Source: Lytechinus variegatus (Eukaryota; Echinodermata; Echinoidea; Temnopleuroida; Toxopneustidae). From it: a DNA stretch of 64,000 bases. The DNA lies in the NCBI RefSeq assembly GCF_018143015.1, contig NC_054751.1:15795292-15859291 (forward strand), read 5' to 3'. The notes below the pieces were generated by a model, which was not told the origin of the DNA, did not search any database, and saw nothing but the letters and a program-made list of their open reading frames with translations. Made by a program: the position numbers and the translations under genes. Position 1 is the first letter of the stretch. Each line of letters begins with the position of its first letter. Of this stretch, positions 45,201-57,379 are shown piece after piece.

Positions 45201-45372
45201 TCTACTACTACTTCTACTACTACTACTACTACTACTACTACTCCTACTACTACTTTGTCTACTACTACTTCTATTACTACTTCTGCTACTACTACTACTA
45301 CTACTACTACCACTACTACTACTTCTACTACTACTACTTCTACTACTAATTCTACTACTACTATTTCTATTT

Positions 45373-45406
<34 letters not shown>

Positions 45407-45485
45407 TACTTATTCTGCTACTACTACTTCTACTTCTACTACTTCTACTTCTTATGTTATTACTTATTACAACTACTACTCCTAG
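45163..45485. repeat. (CTA)n trinucleotide array
   Basis: About 320 bp of cta/act units with ctt variants. It creates long open frames in every register (poly-Leu, poly-Tyr, poly-Thr and poly-Val), none of them genes. Confidence 0.98.
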
Positions 45486-45583
45486 GCCCTATAACTAATA
45501 CTTCTTTAACCATTTTCATGATTACTGCTACTTCTTTCCATTCACATTTTTCTTTGGTATATATATTTTTTCGTAATATTCAG

Positions 45584-45663
45584 GTATTTGACTCGCTCAA
45601 CTTAGATTCATTGAAAGAGACAATCGACACGACAGTTCAGATTCCAGTAGAAAAAAGTGTCAC
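45584..45663 (+). CDS. Prominin exon 11 (residues 449-474)
   Basis: Acceptor cgtaatattcag, donor AGTGTCAC|gtacgt. It encodes VFDSLNLDSLKETIDTTVQI then PVEKSV, the end of loop 1. A MITE begins 14 bases into the intron. Confidence 0.88.
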
Positions 45664-45677
45664 GTACGTATATTATT

Positions 45678-45930
45678 GGGTGATTTCAAGTCCGGTGTTG
45701 ACCTTGGTGTTGGTGCTAGTGTTGGAATTTGGATTTTTTGGATTTTTTGCTTCCCCTAGCTCGAAAACCTATTCTGAGTATGTAAAACTGATCAAGATCA
45801 CATTATTGACATCTCAACAACCAGTGAGTGACTTTTCTGGACCATCTTCATTCTATGTTTGGTGTAATAATCGTGTAAAAATTGACCTAACACCAACACC
45901 AAAAGGTCAACACCGAACTTGAAATCACCC
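45678..45930. mobile_element. PIF/Harbinger-like MITE with ATT duplication
   Basis: Ends GGGTGATTTCAAGTCCGGTG and the inverse of it, flanked by ATT on both sides. Inside the arms, the phrases ttgaccttggtgttggtg and caccaacaccaaaaggtcaa are also inverse. 253 bp, non-coding. A 3-bp target duplication is typical of PIF/Harbinger; the assignment is inference. Confidence 0.82.
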
Positions 45931-46364
45931 ATTGTTAAATTGAATTAAGTGCCAATTCATTTAACATTCATTTGTTTAATTTTTGGTACTGTAGAGATTG
46001 GGAATTGGAGGGAACAAGGGATCTCTATATATATAGCAGCTAGCAAACATCAATCAAAAGATAAATTCTACTTGTGGTAAAATTCAAAATGAATTCGTAC
46101 AGAATCCGACCAAATGACCTACCAAGTGTCCGTATAAAAAAAAATATGTGCTGCGTGATTCTGGAAGTAATTGTGTAGTTGCTGAAAAATTATAACAAAA
46201 CGAACAGTGCAGCTCAACCAGGTCTTTTTTCCAAGCAATGATAATACACTGTCTCACTATTTTGTATCGTAATCTGATCCAAAAACTTGTGTAGACTTAT
46301 CTCACAAAGTATACACCAACAGTCTAACACAAACTTATTTAGTTATGACGAAAGATATCTTTTT

Positions 46365-46512
46365 AGAGGTCAACTTGGCAAGATACGTCGCTATGACAAC
46401 ATGCATCAAAATATTCCTTACGTTGCCATGTCATCTTGCAAAGTTAAAAGGTCGAGATGATAAGGCTAAGTCAGCTTGACGAGATGAAATATCTCACCAT
46501 CTTGCCAAGTAG
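46365..46512. repeat. Palindromic repeat related to 63,340-63,645
   Basis: Contains caacttggcaagatacgtcg, atgccatcttgcaa-like and gagatgaaatatctcaccat phrases, variants of the cttgccaagtcgac / atggcgagata family. Confidence 0.6.
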
Positions 46513-46791
46513 ATGCTTAATTACTCACATTGAAAATCAATTCATTAGATTGCGGTGAGGGGATCCAAAATTAGATTAAAAATAGAGAGTTCTATATATA
46601 TTCAGTAGATTGAAATTTTCTATCTGATTCTGGATTGGTACCTCAAAGTAAAAGAGAGTTGCGTTTTAAAGCTTCCACTTATTGTAATTATTATATTGCA
46701 AGTATGCAATTGATTCGAATGCCTCAGTTATTTTAACAAAATATACCATCCCCCCTCTCTCTCTCTCTCTCTCTCCCACCCCTCTTTCTAG

Positions 46792-46944
46792 TGATATGAT
46801 TGCATCCCTCGTACCTCTCCTACTATCCTTCATGGTTATCCTTACCGGTCTTGGGCTCCTCATCGCCCTTGCCGGCCTGAGGTGCAACAACGGACCGCAT
46901 AGTCGGGGCTGTGGATGTGACTGCGGAGGCAAAATGTTGATGGG
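46792..46944 (+). CDS. Prominin exon 12: TM3 and second cytosolic loop (residues 476-525)
   Basis: A (CT)n tract leads to acceptor ccctctttctag; donor TGATGGG|gtacgt. It encodes TM3 (MIASLVPLLLSFMVILTGLG) and then a Cys-rich loop (RCNNGPHSRGCGCDCGGKM), matching the LCGVCGYDRHATPTTRGC loop of PROM1 in position and character. Confidence 0.92.
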
Positions 46945-47424
46945 GTACGTCGATTGCTATAGAATTAAAAGTAATATTATATATATGAAATGAAAATTAA
47001 TGGATGAAGTTTTAAACATGGGACAATTTCTCCATTAATTTCTAACAAGCAAGCAAAGAGATTCAAATACATTAATATATTTCTAAATTTGAAGAAAATA
47101 TTTGAGATAGAGGGCTCAAGACCACAAGTCTCGTGTGCCCCTTAATTCTTGATCTGCGTGTGAATAGATTTAACAGCAGTGTTTTCTCTCCCCCCTCCAA
47201 ATTACGTCACAATATTAAGAATTGAATGGCTATAATTTTAAGAAACAAAATCAACAAATCTTAAGTCCACTAGCATAACGATTATTTAGGTTTGTACTTT
47301 GCAGATATAAAAAAATCCTCTCTGATCATTGATTGATAATTGTCTTTTTTAGAGGGGGTGGATGCTGAATCCCTCTAAAACCCATAACCTGAACGTTGAT
47401 ATATATATTTCTTTTTCTCGTCAG

Positions 47425-47548
47425 ATCGGTATGCTGGTCTTTCACAATCTCATTGGTGATCTGTTTACTTGCGGCCACCTTTCTCGTCATAGGCTCCACC
47501 CTCACAATCGTCTGTGATTCGCTTATCGACCTCTCACTCATCCAAGAG
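47425..47548 (+). CDS. Prominin exon 13: TM4 (residues 527-567)
   Basis: Acceptor tttttctcgtcag, donor CAAGAG|gtatac. It encodes SVCWSFTISLVICLLAATFL plus VIGSTLTIVCDSL. This is TM4, and the conserved Cys at the start of the second ectodomain (human ...KLICEPY) is the VCDSL cysteine. Confidence 0.92.
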
Positions 47549-48098
47549 GTATACCCTCAAATCGTTTTTTTTTTATTCATTTATTTTTTGGGGGGCTGTT
47601 CAATTTATGCATGCAAATGTGGGATTATGTGGGACTGTTGTTATAGTTTTTATCTATTTATCAGTATAATTCTGTATTTATTTATTTACTTTATTATTAT
47701 TATAATTATTAATTATTATTTTTTGTTTAAAGGGGCATCTATTTATTTATTGGAATTTATTCATTCATTCATTCGTATTACAAATTTATTTTTCGATTTG
47801 TTTATTATTTATTAATTGATTTTTTATTAATTGATTTGTTTATATATTCATTTGTATAATTTATTAACTTTCTTGTGGGAAGGGGTGCCTATAAGTAATT
47901 AGCCTCTCTCTTTATTTTATACAGAGTGCTCTTTGTACTTATGCCTAATATTGTGATCATCAAACGGAAATAATTCTAGTCATTCTGCACTTATATGATT
48001 CATTCTCTACAGCAATCTTGCGCTTTTTTTTCTCTGTCTCTTCCTATTCGTTTTCTCTTTAAAACTAACTTACGGTATATTTTATCATACCCTATCAG

Positions 48099-48196
48099 GT
48101 TGTTGATGACCCAGAAGTGTGGGGAGGGAGTCCCATAACCGATGGCTTTTCGTTTGGCAATTCAACTCTCAACGTCACTGTCTATGAAATCTTAGA
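48099..48196 (+). CDS. Prominin exon 14 (residues 568-599), last exon found
   Basis: Acceptor accctatcag, donor ATCTTAGA|gtgagt. It encodes VVDDPEVWGGSPITDGFSFG then NSTLNVTVYEIL, with sequons NST and NVT, matching [20 protein letters not shown] of PROM1. No later exon is recognised in the remaining 15.8 kb. Confidence 0.88.
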
Positions 48197-48239
48197 GTGA
48201 GTATAGCAAGCTATCTGTTCGTCAGTAATGGAACAGGAC

Positions 48240-48460
48240 GCCAAAATATAATGGAATAACAGCATCAACAGCAACTGCACAACAATAACAACAATAGCAG
48301 CTAAAAAAAAAATAGCTGCACCGGCAACAACAAACTTAACATCAAGAATAATGACAGCAGCAGCAACAACAATAGCACTATTGATAACCACAACACCAAT
48401 ACCAACAACGGTAGCAACAACAACATCAATGTCAACAACAACAACAACAACAACACAACC
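48240..48460. repeat. (CAA)n-rich tract
   Basis: Diverged caa and aca trinucleotides giving Thr- or Val/Leu-rich frames; low complexity. Confidence 0.85.
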
Positions 48461-48463
48461 ACA

Positions 48464-48822
48464 CACACTAAGAAATAGGGGATCAAATTTGAACCCTCCA
48501 GGTTGGTACAATAGCTGCACCCAAAGGAGAGCTAATAAAAGTAATTATGCTCATTTGAGGGTGCATTTAGCTATGTTAAGTACCCTATAGGGTGCGAAAT
48601 TTAACAATGTATTAAAGGTTCAAATTTGAACCTTTTTCAATGTCAAGTACTATGTACCTTAACAGGTTTATATTTGCACCTATTAGAGTACGAGCGAGCA
48701 TTTCTTGGTGCATTTAATGATAAAAAGGTGCATTTTTTGTTCACCATTTTGCCACTGTGGGTGCACGATTACACCCCTAAGGGTTGGTACAAGTGCTTAG
48801 GGTTCAAACATTTCTTAGTGTG
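48464..48822. mobile_element. MITE with CACACTAAGAAAT ends
   Basis: Left cacacactaagaaatagggg and right aacatttcttagtgtg are inverse; both arms also hold ggttggtacaa and gtttgaaccct-type phrases. About 359 bp. Confidence 0.82.
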
Positions 48823-49144
48823 CATCAGGCTTACAAGCGGTAGCAGTAGAAAAAACAACAACGTATACAAGAACAATATTATCAACAATAGCTACAGTAG
48901 GCCTGCCGCCGCTGCCACCACCATCAGCACCAGGAACCAAAAAAAAAACGTTAAAAACCCCCTTCACACCACAGATAAAGATTTCCTGTTAATAACGACA
49001 ATTTTTAATCAACATTTAAGAATTAAAATAAGTATATGCCTATATGCGAGGTGACTATTCAGTTATCACGAAATTTAATTTCATCCTAAATTCTTATTAA
49101 CACCTTCAGTATTTTAAACATACCTAGCAATATCATTCGTCAAA

Positions 49145-51120
49145 CACTCAATTTCAATTTTCAATTTCAATTTTATTTATTTCACTTCCATCAAACAAAA
49201 ACAAATTGTATACCATATATATAAACATAAGTATTTGTATCTATTGCAAAGAAACAAAAATAATAATACATATGTTGTGAAAAACACACAATTTGGGCAA
49301 CACATTGGAGGTTTTAAATAAGTATACTATTTTTCAATAGAAATTAAATTAAGATGGAAATGGAGGGACCCACTAAAAAGCAATGCTTGTACAATGTGGG
49401 CCCCTCAAAAAATAGATAACAAAACCAATAATAAAGTACAAATACAGACATATGTAATCAAATGAGAAAAAAAATAAATGAGAGAGAAATAATACTCACA
49501 AAATAAATACGAAGTTATCAACAAATATAGTTTGCATAGGACAAAACAACCCGTCCTAAAATACATCCACCCTTCCCCACCCCCCCCCCCCGAAAAAGAA
49601 AAGAGAAAGGGGAGAATTCCCTGAGAAGATGGATGGGTGCTGCTAAACGTAGGTAGAACACATGCCATCGTAGACTCAAGCAAACTGGATTCAGTGATGT
49701 GTATAAAAGGAGAAAAAAATATATATAAAATGACCTGGAAAGAATATAAAGCGCGAAAAATGTGATTGATGCCGTAAATAAATAAGCGGTAGGAAGGCGG
49801 ATAAGCGGACAGGAGAGAAAGAGAAAATATATGAGGATAGACACAAATAATGTATGAGGTTCAAAACCGAGCACAACTGAGGACTTGTGTCAGATTCTTT
49901 TTCAATTAAAAAAAAAGATGATTTATGTTTTAATTATAGTCTTTATAGTAAAAATGATGACTTGACAGAGATGATGAATTAGATTTAATTTGAGGAGATG
50001 TTATAAGATTTTAACAGAGATAATTTGAATTTAGTCTTAAAAGAGTTCAAAGATTTTGCAGTTCTTATATCATTATGAAGTGAGTTCCATAACTTCGGTC
50101 CCTCATATATAAATGTGTTCTGAGCCAGCAAAGTTCTTAAAAGTGGTAAATGGAATTCACCCAATCGCCTTGTTGGATAGTTATGAATGGATTGATGTTT
50201 TGCAAACATTGAATGGAATACATTTGGGAGGTTGTTGTTGTTATAATTGTACATAAACTGACAGAGATTGAACAAATATAAGTCTTTAATTTCAATATTT
50301 TATGTTAAAAAAATAATGGGTCAGTATGAGACAAATATGCTGTGTGACATATGACACGAAGAGACTTCTTTTGTAATAGGAGTAATTTGTCTAAGAGTGT
50401 TTGATGTGTGTTGCCCCACGCTAAAATTCCATAATTTAAATAAGGCAATATAAGGGATGAATATAATGTAAGCAGGGACGATAATGGTAAACAAAATTTA
50501 AGCTTGTTAATTATACCAATGTTGCGTGAAATAGTTTTACATATGTTATCTATGTGGAATTTCCATGAGAGCTTATTATCGACTGTTATTCCAAGAAACT
50601 AAATATGGGATACATTTTCCAAGGGAGTTTCATCCAAAATAATATCAACAGGAAGTGTATTAATAGAGTTGCTAAACAACATATATTTTGTTTTTTGTAA
50701 ATTTATTGACAATTTATTTGCTCTTATCCATTGGATGACATTTTTTAGTTCAGAGTTGATTGTATTAGCAAGGTGAAGAGGATTTTTATGTGAAAAAAAT
50801 AAGTTAGAGTCGTCCGCAAAGAGAATGAAAGAAAGAACATCTGATGATCTTCAAAAATCATTAATATAAACTATAAACGAAATCGGGCCTAAAAGACTAC
50901 CCTGTGGAACTCCACAATTATTTTTTTTCATTTGAGAATTGCATCCGTTTAAAAAGACATATTGCTTCCTATTCAAGAGGTAGCTCCTGAACCACTCCAA
51001 GGCCTTCCCACATACTCCATAATGATGTAATTTGTTTAGTAAAATATCATGATTAATGGTGTCGAAGGCCTTGTGGAGAAGTCCAGGAACAAACCAATTA
51101 AATGAGAACTCGTCATTGAT
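49145..51120 (-). mobile_element. 5'-truncated LINE with (AATTG)-type tail
   Basis: Minus-strand reverse-transcriptase motifs: AFDTINHDILLNKLHHYGVC and GVPQGSLLGPISF then YINDF at 50,850-51,100, and the C-terminal HNYPTRRLGEFHLPLLRT and GPKLWNSL segment at 49,985-50,275. Frameshifts separate them, including one just before AFDTIN. The 3' end is a ttcaattttcaatttcaatt microsatellite-like tail at 49,149-49,185. Confidence 0.85.
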
Positions 51121-51179
51121 TGATTGATTTTTTAATCCCCGCTGATTTATCATGCATGCTTTATATGTCTCTCGATTTC

Positions 51180-51714
51180 ATCTCAGGGCATAGTAGTTAT
51201 GACAAATCACCCATGACAGTATGATTTTTAACTGTAAACTGCACCCTTGGACAGGTCAGATTCTTCAAACTAGTTTCCTTGATGTGATAGAATGTCAATT
51301 AAACATAATTCTTTATGGCGATTTCCATATAACTGTCTGAAACAAAAATTCACTTTATAAATTTCAATGAAAGAATAAACGATTTCTTTATTCACCTTAT
51401 AACAGTAAATCTTTTCAAAATGAATGAATCTTTGTTCATTTTTCTTCAAATATTCATCATGTTCACTCCACAATATTTATTTCACATTTTTGCACGTAAC
51501 AACCACTTTTATGACTTGTTCTCTCATCTACACATTCTCTCCAATCACTCTATTTAATGACTATTGGCAATTCAATGTATGTTTGCAAGTATATAACAAT
51601 AAAAGAAACAAACGGAAACAGCATTTCAATTAATACAACCATTTAATAGGAAAAACAGATCAAATAAATATATCATACAAATCTATTTCAATTGTACGGA
51701 TTAGTTCATCCTGC
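51180..51714. other. No feature recognised
   Basis: AT-rich spacer between the LINE and the satellite. No exon of prominin or other gene is visible. Confidence 0.4.
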
Positions 51715-54005
51715 TGATACAAGGATTAATTTATCTTCATTTTAAAACTACATTAGGATAAATTTATCTTAATTTCAAGGCCACATGAGGATAAATTTAT
51801 CTTAATTTCAAACCTACATGAGGATAAATTTATCCTAATTTCAAACCTACATGAGGATAAATTTATCCTCATGTAGCCTTGATAAAATTAGGATAAATTT
51901 ATCCTAATTTCAAACCTACATGAGGATAAATTTATCTTAATATCAAGGCTACATGAGGATTAATTTATCCTAATTTAAAACCTACATGAGGATAAATTTA
52001 TCCTAATTTCAAACCTACATGAGGATAAATTTATCTTAATTTCAAGGCTACACGAGGATAAATTTATCCTAACTTCAAGGCTACACAAGGATAAATTTAT
52101 CCTTATGTAGCCTTGAAATTGAGGATAAATTTATCCTCATGTAGGTTTGAAATTAGGATAAATTTATCCTTATGTAGTCTTGAAATTGAGATAAATTTAT
52201 CCTAATTTCAAACCTACATGAGGATAAATTTATCCTAATTTCAAACCTACATGAGGATAAATTTATCCTAATATCAAGGCTACATGAGGATAAATTTATC
52301 CTAATTTCAAACCTACATGAGGATAAATTTATCTTAATATCAAGGCTACATGAGGATTAATTTATCCTAATTTAAAACCTACATGAGGATAAATTTATCT
52401 TAAGTTCAAGGTTACACGAGGATAAATTTATCCTAACTTCAAGGCTACACGAGGATAAATTTATCTTAATATCAAGGCTGCATGAGGATAAATTTATCCT
52501 AATTACAAGGATACACGAGGATAAATTTATCCTAATTTCAAGGCTACATGAGGATAAATTTATCCTAATTTAAAACCTACATGAGGATAAATTTATCCTA
52601 ATATCAAGGCTACATGAGGATTAATTTATCCTAATTTAAAACCTACATGAGGATAAATTTATCCTAATTTCAAACCTACATGAGGATAAATTTATCTTAA
52701 TTTCAAGGCTACACGAGGATAAATTTATCCTAACTTCAAGGCTACACAAGGATAAATTTATCTTAATTTCAAGACTACATGAGGATAAATTTATCTTAAT
52801 TTCAAACCTACATGAGGATAAATTTATCCTAATTTCAAACCTACATAAGGATAAATTTATCCTAATTTCAAACCTACATGAGGATAAATTTATCTTAATA
52901 TCAAGGCTACATGAGGATTAATTTATCCTAATTTAAAACCTACACGAGGATAAATTTATCTTAATATCAAGGCTGCATGAGGATAAATTTATCCTAACTT
53001 CAAGGCTACACGAGGATAAATTTATCTTAATATCAAGGCTGCATGAGGATAAATTTATCCTAATTACAAGGATACACGAGGATAAATTTATCCTAATTAC
53101 AAGGATACACGAGGATAAATTTATCCTAATTACAAGGATACATGAGGATAAATTTATCCTAATTTCAAGGCTACATGAGGATAAATTTATCCTAATTTAA
53201 AACCTACATGAGGATAAATTTATCCTTATTTCAAGGCCACATGAGGATAAATTTATCCTAATTTCAAGGCTACATGAGGATAAATTCATCTTAATTTCAA
53301 GGCTTCATGAGGATAAATTTATCCTAATTTCAAGGCTACATGAGGATAAATTTATCTTAATTTCAAGGCTACACGAGGATAAATTTATCCTAACTTCAAG
53401 GCTACACGAGGATAAATTTATCTTAATTTCAAGACTACATGAGGATAAATTTATCCTTATTTCAAGAATACATGAGGAAAAAATCATCTTAAAACCTACA
53501 TGAGGATAAATTTATCTTAATCTAAAACCTACATGAGGATAAATTTATCTTAATTTCAAGGCTACACGAGTATAAATTTATCCTAATTACAAGGATACAC
53601 GAGGATTAATTTATCCTAATTACAAGGCTACAGGAGGATAATTTTATCCTTTTTTCAAGGCTACAAAGGATAAATTTATCCTAATTTCAAGGCTAAAGAG
53701 GATAAATTTATCTTAATTTCAAGGCTATATGAGGATAAATTTATCTTAATTCCAAGGGTACACAAGGATAAATTTATCCTAATTTCAAGGCTACACGAGG
53801 ATTATTTTATCTTAATTTCAAAACTGCAAGAGCATAAATTTATCCCAATTTCAAAGCTATAGGAGGATAAATTAGCTACACGATAAATTTATCTAAATTT
53901 CAAAGCTACACAAGGATAAATTGATCTTAATTTCAAAGCGGCAAGAAGATAAATTAATCTCATTAAAAGTTCAAGGCTACACAAGGATAAATTATCTTAA
54001 TTTCA
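51715..54005. repeat. 33-bp satellite with palindromic core GGATAAATTTATCC
   Basis: About 70 units of the form ggataaatttatcctaattt followed by caaacctacatga or caaggctacacga. Every unit holds the 14-bp palindrome GGATAAATTTATCC. Variants alternate in blocks (tacatga, tacacga, tgcatga). Units near 51,865-51,905 and 52,085-52,200 are in the opposite orientation, joined at the palindrome. The right end from 53,600 is more degraded. As 33 is a multiple of three, frames stay open and give an 11-residue repeat that is not a gene. Confidence 0.97.
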
Positions 54006-54125
54006 AAGCCACAGCAATTACACAATTCACCTTAAAATATTTGACAATTGGTTATGTTATTGGGTGGCAACTGACATTTATGATTAAATTTGCATTGGAT
54101 TTGTAGACAAGAGTAAGTTTTTTAT

Positions 54126-54672
54126 TAAAGGTCAAGTCTAACCCAGGAAAATACTGACTTAAATCAATAGAGAAAAATCAAACTAGCATAGTGCTGAAAA
54201 TTTCATAAAAATCGGAAGGAAAATAAGAAATCTATGACATTTTAAAGTTTTGCTTATTTTTTACAAAACAGTGACATGCACGACTAGGTGAGTCAGTCGA
54301 TGATGTCCATCCATTATACAATATTTATTTTTTTAGATTTGACAATAAGGACCAACTTGACTGAACCATAAACAGTGCTAATTCCACATGTTCAGGGAGG
54401 AATTAATCGTTGTATCACTTGACAATGAGAAAATTAGAATATTTCATATAATAAAATACAAAAGAAATAGTGAGTGGATGACATCATGGTCTCCTCATTT
54501 GCATACCCGCCAGGATGTGCATATAACTGTTTTTGTGAAATTAAGCTAAACTTTCAAATGTCGTAACTTTTTTTATTTTACATCCAAGTTTGATGAAATT
54601 TTCAATGTTATGCTTGTTGGATTCTTCTCGTTTTATACAAACAACTTAATTCCTCCCTGTAGGGATGGACTT
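54126..54672. mobile_element. Long-TIR MITE, copy 2
   Basis: Left arm aaggtcaagtctaaccc ... gaaaatttcataaaaatcgg and right arm tttgatgaaattttcaatgt ... agggatggacttg are inverted images over about 200 bp. It is the uninterrupted relative of 34,903-35,520. Confidence 0.8.
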
Positions 54673-54974
54673 GTCGTTTAACTTGTGGCCTGTGGTGCAT
54701 GTTCAAAATTATGTAAACAACATGAATGCAGCTAGTTCAGTACCTGGGATAACAAATTTGTAAAATAATATGTGACAGCTCTCCTGTCCTGGGCGTTGTG
54801 GCTTGTGCCTGTAATCCAAGCTGTGGGGAAGTTACAAATTGATGCAGAGTTTCGAGCCCTGGTCACGTCTTTCAGATTGTGATGTAAAAGGTCGGTCCCA
54901 GACGTAAATAATCTGATTGATACACATCTGACAAAACTCCAATGCACACACATCTCCTGTCCTCCAGAGACTTC

Positions 54975-55640
54975 TCACTGTCCTTCCCAATTCAGTTGTT
55001 GTACTTCTGGGTTCTGTAATGACATTTAAGAAAAAAAATATTTGAACTCTATACAGCAATTATTTTTTATGTCAAATTTTGAAATGCAAAGGTTTTTCAT
55101 GATCTGTACTGATGGTAATCAATTTTATTTACATCACATTCACTGTTATTAGTGTTAACCTTAAGATGGGCTCTTGTGGCTACTCCATGGCCAGATGTTT
55201 GCATACCCCACCCCCCAAAAAAATGCAGTTGAACGAGCACAAAATTTCAACAACGGTAGTGTGAGATGTATTCTGCAAAGCCATTTTCTAAACTAAGACA
55301 AGGCATAGTATCGATATAGGCGATTTTGTGTCTCACATTATCATCACACATTATCATTAAAATGTACAATAACTCACCTCCATGATCTCTTTGTTTCGCC
55401 GGACGGAAACGACAGGCCTGTTGTACACTTCCCCAGTCCTCTTCGATTGAGCAAGTTGCCCGTTGACTTGTAGAAACAAAGTGTAGACTCCGAGTTCATT
55501 GTCCCTTTATGGTGTACTCGTCGCTTTCACTCGAACTGCTTGGCTGGCTCTGCAGCTGGGACGGCCGCGCCCGGGTCCCGGGCGGGAGCGAGTAACCACG
55601 GACAGTGAACGAGTACGGCACTACGTACCACGTACCACTA
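54975..55640 (-). CDS. Candidate first exons of an unrecognised minus-strand gene
   Basis: A GC-rich segment (55,378-55,640) ends in a good donor ATGGAG|gtgagt, and an acceptor tgtcattacag follows at 55,014. Two frames look protein-like: one from about 55,640 down to 55,500 (VVPYSFTVRGYSLPPGTRA, then PSSSSESDEYTIK) and, one base shifted, from 55,500 to the donor (NELGVYTLFLQVNGQLAQSK then VYNRPVVSVRRNKEIME). After splicing the latter adds NPEVQQLNWEGQ and stops at 54,975. No good in-frame ATG starts either; the ATG at 55,501 opens a third, less convincing frame. It may be a 5' exon with an assembly error, a pseudogene or a non-coding transcript. I do not recognise a family. Confidence 0.3.
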
Positions 55641-56569
55641 CCAACTGAAGAAGATGAAACTCCTAGTTTTAACTTAACTCGTAATTAAAAATGTCAATAA
55701 TAACGCGTAAGAGAACTTCTGAAGAGAGAAACACTCAAACAGTAGCCAAAACGTGATCCAAAACAAAAACAATGTCGAGAAGAGCTATTTTGGCTTAAAC
55801 AAGGACCTGGTTATCGAGAGCGGTTTGTAATGTCACGATGTGAAAAGGCAAATACCGGTGTGTACGTGTAGCTAGCTAGGCGTTCTTGCGTGACACATCC
55901 CCTATTGTTAGAGCGAGAAGGGCTATTATTCTGCTGGTCTCAATAAACTTTTAATCTCCATTCCCTGACTGTGGCTTTTGTTTTGCAATTGCAATGCTAC
56001 TGCTAGGGTTGCAGCTATTCTACGAACCGAGACCCTTAAGTAATTACAGTATGTCAAATTATTTCTGATATTGCAAAAAATATATACGGTATATACATGT
56101 ATAGCGATATTCCTTTGCTAATGACTTGAGTATATCCCGAAATCATAATGTGAAAAATGAATTAATATACTAGTAATATCAACTAAACTACAAGTTTGGG
56201 TAACAGTTATAGGCTATCGGCCTATAGCATGGTGCGCCAGAAGAAATTAATATAAGAAATTTACCTTTGGAAAATCATGATATAATATATCATTATTTTC
56301 CAATTTCCAAAGGGAAATCTAGTACGAGACATGTTTTGCATATGGCATAATTCGCGGGCGCGTTCAAAATTTTGGGGAAAATTTTTGCTTTTAACGCCTA
56401 GGCTCGATCGAGAACCCATAGTCGTATTAGGCCTATATCATGATCTGCATCATAAAGATGACATGCGTAGATAGGCCTATGAGCTGTATACATTCTTTGT
56501 ATTTGAATGTCCGGCTAACTGGCCTACTTTTCACAGTAACATTTTGTTTTACCTAAATACATGCATGAG
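55641..56569. other. No feature recognised
   Basis: Possible upstream region of the minus-strand candidate at 55.4 kb. No open frame, RNA gene or inverted repeat stands out. Confidence 0.35.
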
Positions 56570-56880
56570 GCACTAGCGTACCTACGGGGGGGGGGGGGTC
56601 GAGCCGGGGGCACTCTGCCACCCTGACGAGTCTCAGCCTATGCAAAGGACGTATCCCTCCGGGGTATCCCTGCCCCCCCCCCATCCTCTGACGGCTTGAT
56701 CGAAAACCTTTTTGGCCCCCTGACGAGCTTAAAACCTTTTTTTTTTTGCTTATCATTTTTTTTTATGGTACGAAATCCTTTTTTGTGATTGAAGACATTT
56801 TTATTTGCTTGTCAACTTTTGTGGCGGACGGTTTTGCCCCCCCCCCGGCTGTGGAAAATCCTAGGTACGCCACATGTTTT
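56570..56880. mobile_element. Probable MITE with (G)n/(C)n sub-termini
   Basis: Left actagcgtacctacgggggg and right ccccccggctgtggaaaatc then ctaggtacgccac form imperfect inverse ends. The interior repeats gaaaacctttttggcccc-like phrases. Target duplication not resolved. Confidence 0.55.
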
Positions 56881-57379
56881 GTGTATGATCTGGAATAAAT
56901 AATTTAACGGCAATTCGCTTGTGCTCGAGTATAAATGCGTCTGTGTATACATCATACTACTAGTATTGTCAATGTGCCCCGAACTTGTGTTCATGATAGA
57001 TAGCATATATGACCGTGAGTATGGAAAATGAAATACTGGGCATTAATATTGACCGTCCTTGAAAAAAAATGGCACTGGTAAAAAAAGGGTTTGTTCAAAA
57101 GAGTAAATCCGTGGTCTTGTGATGTTTAAGGGTGATATCTATCATCTCTGACATTAACGTTTTATCATTTTTTATATTAAAACAAACCTGTGCCACTATT
57201 ACTTTAGTCATGCAAATTACATGACATTGTCAATCTTCCATTTTGCCTTTATTCCTTAATACAATCGAATGGATAAAACCACGGAGTTGGAGTAGATGAA
57301 CTGCTATATAGCTAGCCTATACTTTAAAATCTAAATTGTTGACTCGTCCTTCTACATTCAGATCTTTGCATGGGTGTCG

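Larger units (their letters stand above)
25142..48196 (+). other. Prominin-family gene, first 14 exons
   Basis: Prominins are pentaspan cholesterol-binding glycoproteins of plasma-membrane protrusions and cilia. The 14 exons below join in one frame (599 residues plus two bases). The order of parts is diagnostic: signal peptide, short ectodomain, TM1, Cys-rich cytosolic FCCCRCAGKCGG, TM2, a long glycosylated helical loop, TM3, a Cys-rich cytosolic loop, TM4 and the start of the second ectodomain. Motifs LPLVG-like MPLVGIIF and the second-loop start align with vertebrate PROM1. I cannot say which paralogue it is. The exons for the rest of loop 2, TM5 and the tail were not found before 64,000. 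Confidence 0.9.

Noticed and set aside
45076..45498. 140-codon plus-strand frame rich in leucine
   Set aside because: It is translation of the (CTA)n array; all six frames are open there with homopolymeric products.
45518..45922. 134-codon plus-strand frame
   Set aside because: It is prominin exon 11 read through its donor into a MITE.
47396..47815. Single-exon 139-codon membrane protein
   Set aside because: The first part is prominin exon 13; the rest is AT-rich intron past a clear donor.
48626..49054. 142-codon plus-strand frame
   Set aside because: It covers a MITE and low-complexity intron sequence; no splice or homology support.
53305..53487. Minus-strand frame with an 11-residue repeat (SSCSLEIKINL)
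   Set aside because: The satellite unit is 33 bp, so frames stay open by arithmetic; there is no start context or conservation.
51715..54005. CRISPR array
   Set aside because: Repeats are contiguous with no unique spacers, carry inversions, and the genome is plainly eukaryotic.
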